Position numbers and translations under genes: made by a program. Below are positions 1-5,477 of a stretch of 6,504 nt of DNA, piece after piece. A model generated the notes under the pieces. It did no database searches. It saw only the letters and a list, made by a program, of their open reading frames with translations, and was not told the origin of the DNA. This stretch comes from Verrucomicrobiota bacterium (lineage in GTDB: Bacteria > Verrucomicrobiota > Verrucomicrobiia > Verrucomicrobiales > Verrucomicrobiaceae): NCBI GenBank assembly GCA_021413535.1, contig JAIOQF010000297.1, forward strand, positions 1 through 6,504, read 5' to 3'. The first letter of the stretch is position 1, and every line of letters begins with the position of its first letter.

Positions 1-2
1 TG

Positions 3-47
3 GTGAACGGCCACACCGGACAGTTCTAGCTGGGGCACGCCGGGTTC
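3..47 (+). other. livM: Upstream livM coding remnant with in-frame amber codon (TAG at 27-29)
   Basis: Read in the livM frame from position 3, these bases encode VNGHTGQF, then a stop, then LGHAGF, joining directly to MAVGAY of the downstream frame. LivM proteins typically have a motif of the form NG-x-TGQFSLGHAGFM-x-GAY here, so TAG stands exactly where Ser (TCG) is expected, one base change away. The homology on both sides in the same frame shows that the real gene starts before the window. Three explanations fit: a base-call error, a recent nonsense mutation, or amber readthrough. The sequence alone cannot choose between them. Confidence 0.75.
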
Positions 48-824
48 ATGGCGGTCGGTGCTTATGGCGCGTCCATCGTGACCTTGCAGCTCGGAGATCA
101 ACTTCTGGGCATCTTCGGCGGTGGCACATTCGCCACGGCGATCACGTTTCTCATCGCGTTGCTGGTGGGCGGCGGCTGTGCGGCTGTGAGCGGCTGGATG
201 GTCGGAATGCCGTCGCTGCGACTGAAGGGCGACTACCTGGCGATCGTGACGCTGGGCTTCAATGAAATTATTCGCGTGGTGTTGACGAACACCAGCGGCG
301 ACGGAGCTTTCGGCGGTGCGCTGGGATTGAAGGGAATTCCTTCGTATACAAATTTCTTCTGGGTTTTCGGTGTTGCCGCAGTCACGATCTATGTGGTTAG
401 CACCATGGTAAACTCGACATACGGCCGTGGCTTTCTCGCGGTGCGAGACGATGAAATCGCAGCCGAGGCCATGGGAGTCAACACGGTGCGTTACAAGGTG
501 GTGGCCTTTGTGCTCGGTGCATTTTTCGCGGGACTGGCTGGCGGTTTGTATGCTCATTTCCGAACCACAATCTCGCCGGAAGGATTCAACTTTCTCAAGT
601 CCGTGGACGTGGTGGTGATGGTCATTCTCGGCGGCATGGGCAGCACCCCGGGTGTGATCGCAGCGGCAGTCCTGCTGACCATTCTCAATGAAAAGCTGCG
701 TGATTTTGAACAGTATCGCATGATCGTCTTCGCCCTGATCCTCATTGTGATGATGATTGCGCGTCCGCAGGGACTTCTCCCGGCGAGCTTGTTCCAGAAA
801 AAGAAAAAGAAGGAGGCGGCATGA
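48..824 (+). CDS. livM: Branched-chain amino acid ABC transporter permease LivM, N-terminus missing or interrupted
   Basis: Inner-membrane permease of the Liv/HAAT importer, which with LivH forms the channel for leucine, isoleucine and valine. Family hallmarks are visible (numbering from the ATG at 48): FMAVGAY at the start, LRLKGDYLAIVTLGFNEIIR at 57-76, the ATPase-coupling loop RDDEIAAEAMGVN at 133-145 followed by a Gly/Ala-rich helix, GGMGSTPG at 195-202 and ARPQGLLP near the end. Several hydrophobic helices are evident. The 258 residues are shorter than the usual roughly 300 or more. This ATG lies inside a conserved motif, so it is probably not the natural start. The frame continues upstream, but an amber codon at 27-29 interrupts it. 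The C-terminus is a lysine-rich tail, and the stop overlaps the livG start (ATGA). Identity is secure; whether the gene is intact is uncertain. Confidence 0.85.
   Translation: MAVGAYGASIVTLQLGDQLLGIFGGGTFATAITFLIALLVGGGCAAVSGWMVGMPSLRLKGDYLAIVTLGFNEIIRVVLTNTSGDGAFGGALGLKGIPSYTNFFWVFGVAAVTIYVVSTMVNSTYGRGFLAVRDDEIAAEAMGVNTVRYKVVAFVLGAFFAGLAGGLYAHFRTTISPEGFNFLKSVDVVVMVILGGMGSTPGVIAAAVLLTILNEKLRDFEQYRMIVFALILIVMMIARPQGLLPASLFQKKKKKEAA
810..816 (+). promoter_or_regulatory. Strong Shine-Dalgarno for livG, embedded in the livM 3' end
   Basis: AAGGAGG lies 4 bases before the livG ATG at 821. It is part of a purine-only run (796-816 apart from the flanks) that also encodes the Lys-rich tail of LivM. 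It is the best ribosome-binding site in the window and supports the start at 821 with ATGA-type coupling to livM. Confidence 0.8.
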
Positions 825-1612
825 GCGCGAAGCTGGAACTCGACAAGGTGACGATCCAGTTCGGCGGCCTCAAGGCGGTGGGCGATCTCAGTTTTACGAT
901 CAATCCTGGCGAACTCGTCGGATTGATCGGTCCCAATGGGGCGGGCAAGACCACGGTATTCAATCTCATCACGGGAGTCTATGTTCCCACTTCAGGACGC
1001 ATCAGTTTCAATGGCATATCATTGCCTGGGCACAAGCCGCATCAAATCACCCGGCTCGGCATTTCGCGCACGTTCCAAAACATCCGGCTGTTTCCGTCGC
1101 TCAGCGTTTTCGACAATGTGCGCAGCGCTTTCATCATGCACCTGCCTCATGGCATCGCTCACGCGCTGGTGCGTGGTCCGGCCTTCCACGAAGAAGAGAA
1201 ACAGCTGGAGTCAGACATTCTCGATCTCCTGGACATTTTTGGGTTGAAGGATGCCCAGCATACATCGTGCAAGGCACTGTCCTATGGGGACCAGCGTCGA
1301 CTTGAAATCGTGCGCGCCCTGGCGACAAAGCCCAAGCTGCTGCTGCTCGATGAACCTGCAGCGGGAATGAACCCCACGGAAAAGGAAGAACTCACCAAGC
1401 TCATTCGCTTTGTAAAAGACCGGTTTCAAATCGGCGTCATGCTCGTGGAACACGACATGAAAGTTGTGATGGGCATCTGCGAGCGCATCGTCGTGCTCAA
1501 CTATGGTCAGAAGATTGCCGAGGGCACACCGCAGGAAGTGCAGAAGAATCCTGATGTGATCGCTGCTTATCTCGGCGCGGATCATGAAGTTGTCGGAGGG
1601 GCCTCAGCCTGA
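821..1612 (+). CDS. livG: Branched-chain amino acid ABC transporter ATP-binding protein LivG
   Basis: One of the two cytoplasmic ATPases that power Liv/HAAT amino acid import. It is 263 residues, a normal length for LivG. Motifs in order: Walker A GPNGAGKTT (37-45), Q-loop Q86 in SRTFQNIRLF (LivG-typical), ABC signature LSYGDQ (153-158), Walker B LLLLDEP (173-179) followed by AAGMNP (LivG-typical), and the switch histidine in VEHDMKVVM (H211). All catalytic elements are present. The C-terminal YLG motif is followed by about ten extra residues. The start is fixed by the strong AAGGAGG site and by the ATGA overlap with livM. livF begins 5 bases after the stop, so livM-livG-livF is one transcription unit. 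The LivG rather than LivF assignment rests on the RTFQN and AAGMNP motifs and the H-loop. Confidence 0.95.
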   Translation: MSAKLELDKVTIQFGGLKAVGDLSFTINPGELVGLIGPNGAGKTTVFNLITGVYVPTSGRISFNGISLPGHKPHQITRLGISRTFQNIRLFPSLSVFDNVRSAFIMHLPHGIAHALVRGPAFHEEEKQLESDILDLLDIFGLKDAQHTSCKALSYGDQRRLEIVRALATKPKLLLLDEPAAGMNPTEKEELTKLIRFVKDRFQIGVMLVEHDMKVVMGICERIVVLNYGQKIAEGTPQEVQKNPDVIAAYLGADHEVVGGASA

Positions 1613-1617
1613 TTGCC

Positions 1618-2325
1618 ATGCTGAAAATTAATGGTCTCAACGTTTCCTATGGATCGATTAAAGCGCTCAGCGACGTTTCGCTCGAAGTGAAGCAGGGTGC
1701 CATCGTTACATTGATCGGCGCGAATGGCGCAGGCAAGTCCACCACGCTGCGCGCGGTTTCCGGTCTGGTGAAAGCCTCGGGCGGCACCGTGCTTTATGAA
1801 GGCGCGGACATCACGAACGTCGCGCCCCATGTGCTGGTGCAGCGCGGACTTTGCCACGTTCCCGAAGGTCGCATGGTCTTCTCCAACCTCACCGTGCTGG
1901 AGAATCTTTACATGGGCGGCTATCGGCGCAAGCGTGACGCGAAATTCAAAAGCGATCTCGATTATGTATTTAGCATCTTTCCGCGACTTAAGGAGCGGTT
2001 GCAGCAGAACGCCGGCACCCTGTCGGGCGGTGAACAGCAGATGCTGGCCATCGGCCGCGCACTGATGAGCAGTCCACGCTGCCTCATGCTCGACGAACCG
2101 TCCCTCGGCATCGCGCCACTGCTGGTGAAGACGATCTTTGAAAAAATCGCCGAGATCAATCGCGACCTTGGCATCACCATTCTGCTCGTCGAACAAAACG
2201 CGAACCTCGCGCTGGCGGCATCCAGCTACGGCTACGTCTTGGAAACCGGCAGCGTGATCCTGCATGCGCCGAGCGCGGAACTGCGCGCCGATCCCCAAGT
2301 GCGCGAGGCCTATCTCGGCGGTTAA
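1618..2325 (+). CDS. livF: Branched-chain amino acid ABC transporter ATP-binding protein LivF
   Basis: Second ATPase of the Liv/HAAT importer, expected to pair with LivG under the LivH-LivM channel. It is 235 residues, the usual LivF size. Motifs: Walker A GANGAGKST (34-42), VPEGRMVFSNLTVLENL (81-97), which is diagnostic of LivF, signature LSGGEQ (135-140), Walker B CLMLDEPSLGIAP (155-167), and VEQN (191-194), where Gln replaces the usual switch His as in LivF proteins generally. The protein ends in YLGG, as LivF typically does. No Shine-Dalgarno is visible before the ATG, so translation is probably coupled to livG, whose stop lies 5 bases upstream. The stop codon lies in a TTAA tetranucleotide shared with the convergent macro-domain gene, leaving no room for an intergenic terminator. 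A long reverse-strand frame across this gene is only a shadow. Confidence 0.95.
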   Translation: MLKINGLNVSYGSIKALSDVSLEVKQGAIVTLIGANGAGKSTTLRAVSGLVKASGGTVLYEGADITNVAPHVLVQRGLCHVPEGRMVFSNLTVLENLYMGGYRRKRDAKFKSDLDYVFSIFPRLKERLQQNAGTLSGGEQQMLAIGRALMSSPRCLMLDEPSLGIAPLLVKTIFEKIAEINRDLGITILLVEQNANLALAASSYGYVLETGSVILHAPSAELRADPQVREAYLGG

Positions 2326-2810
2326 GCTGCTTCCATGGCCGGCACGCCCTTTTGGTAGTGGGTGTAAAGATACACCGGAGCTTCCTGATCGCCTAGGTGA
2401 GTCTTGATCAAAGGCAGCACCTGATCCCATGACAAACCGCCGACGCCAGTTGCCAGACGGGGCAGGGCAACACTCTTCAAGCCGGACTTCTTTATGAGTT
2501 TGGCGAGTTCGCGCAGGCAGTGGTTCACATTCTCTACGGTTGCGCGACCCGGGTGACCGTGACCGTTGGGTGCGGGTTGCTGGGTCAGTAGATTGACGAT
2601 GCGCTGTCCGCTGGTTCCGGTCCAGACCCAGAGGCTACCCGGTTCCGGATTCGTCGTATGACAGAAATGGCGGAAGTCTTTGGACAAGGCTGGCCAGTCC
2701 TGACGCAGGCAGAGCGCCAGACCGCTGTCAAAATGGTCGTCAGGCGCAACACCGTGGGCGATGGCTTCGGCTTTGCTGAGAAGGATGTCTCCGGTGAGTT
2801 CGTGGATCAT
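2322..2810 (-). CDS. Macro domain (ADP-ribose binding) protein, TARG1/ALC1-like
   Basis: A 162-residue single-domain protein with no signal peptide, probably cytoplasmic. Macro-fold features: ELTGDILLSKAEAIAH (4-19) matches the first strand and adenine-site Asp (D8); DSGLAL (28-33) corresponds to the GxGIA segment; VNLLTQ (72-77) is a core strand; ALPRLATGVGGLSW (115-128) is the phosphate-binding loop. The order and spacing recall TARG1 (OARD1), human GDLF...AHCIS...GAGIA...MPRIGCGLDRLQW. By my by-eye alignment, the TARG1 catalytic Lys84 and Asp125 fall on Gln77-Gln78 and Gly124 or Gly125, so hydrolase activity by that mechanism is doubtful. Members of the family bind or remove ADP-ribose derived from NAD+. 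The gene is divergent from nuoB and overlaps the livF stop by four bases. No clear Shine-Dalgarno precedes the ATG. The fold assignment is good; function is inferred. Confidence 0.82.
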   Translation of the reverse strand: MIHELTGDILLSKAEAIAHGVAPDDHFDSGLALCLRQDWPALSKDFRHFCHTTNPEPGSLWVWTGTSGQRIVNLLTQQPAPNGHGHPGRATVENVNHCLRELAKLIKKSGLKSVALPRLATGVGGLSWDQVLPLIKTHLGDQEAPVYLYTHYQKGVPAMEAA

Positions 2811-2943
2811 CTGGCGAACATGCCGGGAACCGGGAAGTTTGCTGCTCGGTGTTTGCGAATGACGAAGCCTTGCTTGTCAGGTTTTGTGAAAATTTTCACA
2901 AACTGGTTGCCGCTCCGGCGCGCGGGACTAATCTGGCGGCATC
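2811..2943. promoter_or_regulatory. Divergent intergenic region between the macro-domain gene and nuoB
   Basis: This 133-bp stretch must contain the leftward promoter for the macro-domain gene and probably the rightward promoter for nuoBC. Its central part is AT-rich against a GC-rich background and holds the palindrome described separately. Leftward, CTGACA (complement of 2875-2880) resembles a -35 hexamer, but no convincing -10 follows. Rightward, ACTAAT (2927-2932) is a four-of-six match to a -10 without a good -35, which would fit an activator-dependent promoter. On the leftward side a 7-base unit, CCGGGAA, is tandemly repeated (2823-2836). The nuoB ribosome site is at best a weak GGCGG. 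Confidence 0.5.
2883..2902. promoter_or_regulatory. Perfect 20-bp palindrome, CRP/FNR-family-like operator
   Basis: TTTGTGAAAATTTTCACAAA is its own reverse complement over all 20 bases. It contains TGTGA (2885-2889), six bases, then TCACA (2896-2900), which are the half-sites and spacing of the CRP consensus. The FNR consensus (TTGAT-N4-ATCAA) fits less well. The centre lies about 51 bases before the nuoB ATG and about 82 bases before the macro-domain ATG. Relative to the possible -10 at 2927-2932, the centre would be roughly 45 bases upstream of a rightward transcription start, near the usual activator range. The palindrome is direct observation; the regulator is inferred, and another dimeric regulator could bind it. 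Confidence 0.65.
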
Positions 2944-3477
2944 ATGACCGAAGCGCCCAGCTTGAACCAGTTTGGCTACGACTCGAAGATCGAGGGCAAT
3001 GTCGTGCACACCAAACTCGACGCCGCGATCAACTGGATGCGCAAGAGTTCGCTCTGGCCGATGCCGATGGGCCTGGCTTGTTGTGCGATCGAGATGATGG
3101 CCACTGCGTGTTCGCGCTATGACATGTCGCGTTTCGGCATGGAAGTGTTCCGTTTCTCGCCACGTCAATCTGACGTGATGATCGTGGCTGGCACCGTGAC
3201 TTACAAAATGGCGCTGGCGGTGAAGCGCATCTGGGATCAGATGCCGGAGCCGAAGTGGTGTATCGCAATGGGCGCGTGCGCCTCCAGTGGCGGCATGTAT
3301 CGCAGCTATGCGGTGCTTCAGGGGATCGACCGGTTGATTCCGGTGGACGTTTATATTTCCGGCTGCCCTCCGCGGCCCGAGGCGCTGCTGGAAGGCATGA
3401 TGCGCTTGCAGCGGAAGATCGATACGGAAAGTTCGTTCGTGGAGCAGAAGAAGGAATTGATCGAAAGCCTTGCCTGA
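2944..3477 (+). CDS. nuoB: NADH-quinone oxidoreductase subunit B
   Basis: Complex I peripheral-arm subunit that holds the terminal [4Fe-4S] cluster N2, which passes electrons to quinone. It is 177 residues, a normal length. The four N2 ligands are present: the tandem cysteines C46-C47 in GLACCAIEMM, C112 in MGACASSGGMY and C141 in ISGCPPRPEALLEG. Their spacings (66 and 29 residues) equal those of E. coli Cys63, Cys129 and Cys158. The quinone-site segment SRYDMSRFGMEVFRFSPRQ (57-75) is also typical. The ATG at 2944 suits family N-termini, though only a weak GGCGG precedes it. nuoC follows after 5 bases. Neither nuoA nor any other complex I gene lies upstream; the divergent neighbour is a macro-domain gene. 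A CRP-like palindrome sits 41-61 bases upstream of the start. Confidence 0.97.
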   Translation: MTEAPSLNQFGYDSKIEGNVVHTKLDAAINWMRKSSLWPMPMGLACCAIEMMATACSRYDMSRFGMEVFRFSPRQSDVMIVAGTVTYKMALAVKRIWDQMPEPKWCIAMGACASSGGMYRSYAVLQGIDRLIPVDVYISGCPPRPEALLEGMMRLQRKIDTESSFVEQKKELIESLA

Positions 3478-3482
3478 TTTTT

Positions 3483-4055
3483 ATGAACGCCGCTCAGATG
3501 GTTCTGGCTTTAAAGGAAAAATTTGGTGATGCTATCACCGCGACGACTGAGTTCCGAGGCGAACAGTCCATCTCAGTGAAGCTGGAATCACTCAAGCCGC
3601 TGCTGCGCTACTGCCGTGATGAGATGGGTTTTGATTATCTCATCGACATCTCCAGCGTGGATCACAACGAGGCGGCCCCTCGCTTCGAGATGGTCTATGA
3701 ACTCTACGGCCTCGGCCATCATGTGCATCTGCGTGTGAAGTCGCTCGCGTCGGAAGATCAGACGGTGCCAACCGTGAGCGACCTCTGGGCTACGGCCAAC
3801 TGGCATGAACGTGAGGTCTTCGACATGATGGGCATCCGTTTCGACGGCCATCCTGATCTGCGGCGCATCCTGATGTGGGAGGGGTATCCCTTTCACCCAT
3901 TGCGCAAAGAGTTTCCACTCGCAGGTAAACCAAGCGACATGCCCGATGTCGCCTTCACCGGCATCGCTCCGCTAGAGGGCGGGCCATTCGTCACGTCGCC
4001 CAGCACTGCGGACACCATCCAGCGCGAACCGCGCGCGAAGGGCTTTGGTGAATAG
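3483..4055 (+). CDS. nuoC: NADH-quinone oxidoreductase subunit C (30 kDa subunit)
   Basis: Peripheral-arm complex I subunit that packs against NuoB and NuoD and carries no cofactor. It is 190 residues from the ATG at 3483, close to stand-alone NuoC/Nqo5 proteins and not a NuoCD fusion. The family signature is complete: HEREVFDMMGIRFDGHPDLR (108-127), followed by RILMWEGYPFHPLRKEFPL (128-146). The N-terminal alpha/beta part includes FDYLIDISSVDH (50-61). The open frame extends back to 3255 inside nuoB, but the homology and the 5-base gap after the nuoB stop favour 3483. No Shine-Dalgarno is visible, so translation is probably coupled to nuoB. No nuoD follows; the next gene is an unrelated exported propeller, so the rest of complex I must be encoded elsewhere. 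Confidence 0.96.
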   Translation: MNAAQMVLALKEKFGDAITATTEFRGEQSISVKLESLKPLLRYCRDEMGFDYLIDISSVDHNEAAPRFEMVYELYGLGHHVHLRVKSLASEDQTVPTVSDLWATANWHEREVFDMMGIRFDGHPDLRRILMWEGYPFHPLRKEFPLAGKPSDMPDVAFTGIAPLEGGPFVTSPSTADTIQREPRAKGFGE

Positions 4056-4120
4056 GAAATCGCAGGTTGCCAAGTGCGCTGGTTGCGTGCTTCAGTCTCG
4101 TTTAATCCCACTGTCCCAGC

Positions 4121-5404
4121 ATGATGAATTTCCACTTCACAAAGTATTTTGGCCTCGTAGTGCTCGTCACCGTCGCTGGCGCACTTCACGCCGAAACCCC
4201 GAAGAAGGTCGACTCCGGTGCCTGGCCTCAGTTTCGCGGATCGAACAACGGCATCGCCCCGGCTCTTCCCGTCACTGACGTCAGCAAGGCGAAGATCACT
4301 AAACTCTGGACCGTGCCCACCGAGAATGGATTCAGCTCCTTCGCGGTCGCCGGCACTCAGGCGCTTACTGTTGTCACTCGCAATGGGAAGGAAACTCTCG
4401 TTTCGCTCGACATAAAATCCGGCAAGGAACTGTGGGCTCAAGCATTGGATGACGCGAAATACGACGGCGGAGGCAACGCTGGCACGCGCGATAATCAGGG
4501 TGGCGACGGCGCCCGCTGCACCCCTGCGGTGAACGAGGGCAGGGTGTATGTCATCGGCTCTCAGCTCACAGTTTTCTGCTTCGACGCGAAGGATGGTAAA
4601 ATGATCTGGTCGCATGATGTGCAGAAAGAGAACGGCGGCAAAAATATCCATTGGCAGAACGCCGCGTCGCCCGTGATCGACGGCGACATCCTCCTGCTCG
4701 CTGGTGGCGGAAAGGGCCAGGCTTTGCTGGGACTTGATAAGAAAACCGGTGCCGTGAAATGGAAGGGCGAGGACGATACCATGACGCACGCCACACCGAT
4801 CCTTGCGGATATTCTCGGCACCCATCAATGCATCTTTTTCACCCAGACCGGCCTGGTCTCAGTCACTCCTCAAGATGGAAAAGTATTGTGGCGCGCACCG
4901 TTCCCTTACAAAACGAGCACCGCTGCTTCGCCGGTCGTGTCTGATGACATTGTCTATTGTTCCGCTGGCTACGGCGTGGGCGCGGGCGCATTCAAGATTA
5001 GCAAGAGCGGTTCTGATTTCACGGCCACCGAACTCTGGCGCAAAGAGGGCGATAAAATTGCGAACCACTGGAGCACCCCGGTGGTCAAGGATGGTTATCT
5101 CTATGGCATGTTCAGCTTCAAGAAATATGGCGAAGGGCCGCTGGCCTGTGTCGACATCAAGACTGGAGACGTGAAGTGGGAGCAAGCTGGTTACGGCCCC
5201 GGCCAAGTGATCCTCAGTGGCGACACTCTCATCGCCCTGACCGACAAGGGTGAGGTTGTTTTCGTAAAAGCTGATCCTGCGAAATATACGGAACTTAAAC
5301 GCGAAGCACTCATCACCGGCAAGATCTGGAGCTATCCTGTTCTTGCTTATAACCACATCTTCGCCCGCAGCACGAAAGAAGGCGGTTGCTGGGAGTTGAA
5401 GTGA
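4121..5404 (+). CDS. Exported PQQ-like beta-propeller repeat protein
   Basis: A 427-residue protein with a Sec signal peptide: K8 near the N-terminus, hydrophobic core 10-22, and probable cleavage after LHA (24|25). The mature protein opens with WPQFRG (35-40), a hallmark of large secreted PQQ-like/BamB-like propeller families in Planctomycetes and Verrucomicrobia. At least five blade-closing repeats of the form aliphatic-x-x-Asp-x-x-x-Gly-x-x-x-Trp are visible: LVSLDIKSGKELW (93-105), VFCFDAKDGKMIW (151-163), LLGLDKKTGAVKW (202-214), then LVSVTPQDGKVLW and LACVDIKTGDVKW. GDGARCTPAV (128-137) is also typical. No dehydrogenase catalytic signature is apparent, so it is probably a binding or scaffold protein rather than an alcohol dehydrogenase. 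Starts at 4121 and 4124 (MM) are equivalent, and neither has a Shine-Dalgarno. The 65-base gap after nuoC contains TTTAAT (4101-4106), a possible -10, so it may be transcribed separately. Confidence 0.88.
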   Translation: MMNFHFTKYFGLVVLVTVAGALHAETPKKVDSGAWPQFRGSNNGIAPALPVTDVSKAKITKLWTVPTENGFSSFAVAGTQALTVVTRNGKETLVSLDIKSGKELWAQALDDAKYDGGGNAGTRDNQGGDGARCTPAVNEGRVYVIGSQLTVFCFDAKDGKMIWSHDVQKENGGKNIHWQNAASPVIDGDILLLAGGGKGQALLGLDKKTGAVKWKGEDDTMTHATPILADILGTHQCIFFTQTGLVSVTPQDGKVLWRAPFPYKTSTAASPVVSDDIVYCSAGYGVGAGAFKISKSGSDFTATELWRKEGDKIANHWSTPVVKDGYLYGMFSFKKYGEGPLACVDIKTGDVKWEQAGYGPGQVILSGDTLIALTDKGEVVFVKADPAKYTELKREALITGKIWSYPVLAYNHIFARSTKEGGCWELK

Positions 5405-5412
5405 AGTGAGGC

Positions 5413-5467
5413 GGTCAAACCACTTATTGAGTTTCGTATCATAAGTTGATAAGCAGACAAAAAAGGA
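5413..5467 (+). promoter_or_regulatory. AT-rich candidate promoter and ribosome-binding site before a micro-ORF
   Basis: After the propeller stop the composition becomes AT-rich. TATCAT (5437-5442) matches a -10 hexamer at five of six positions, but the expected -35 position has only a weak match. An imperfect hairpin, ACTTA-(T)-TGA paired with TCA-TAAGT (5422-5446, one bulged T, 8-base loop), overlaps it and has no following T-run, so it is not a standard terminator. AAGGA (5463-5467) lies 10 bases before the ATG at 5478, one of few Shine-Dalgarno-like sites in the window. It could instead be a plain untranslated tail of the propeller gene. Confidence 0.25.
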
Positions 5468-5477
5468 AAGATCCAGT

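Noticed and set aside
1582..2430. 282-codon open frame on the minus strand across livF and the end of the macro gene
   Set aside because: It lies opposite a LivF gene with all ABC motifs intact. Its composition (His, Gln, Arg rich) is typical of an antisense shadow in GC-rich DNA, and no family motif is visible.
3255..3482. Extended N-terminus for nuoC starting inside nuoB
   Set aside because: The extra 76 residues are the nuoB sequence in another frame and match no NuoC N-terminus. The ATG at 3483, just after the nuoB stop, gives the normal NuoC length.
4275..4282. TGACGTCA palindrome
   Set aside because: It is an 8-bp palindrome inside the propeller coding sequence, easily expected by chance, and the CRE name applies to eukaryotic regulators.
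3893..4828. 311-codon open frame on the minus strand across the nuoC end and the propeller gene
   Set aside because: The plus strand here encodes clear NuoC and PQQ-like repeats with a signal peptide. The antisense product shows no recognisable domain.
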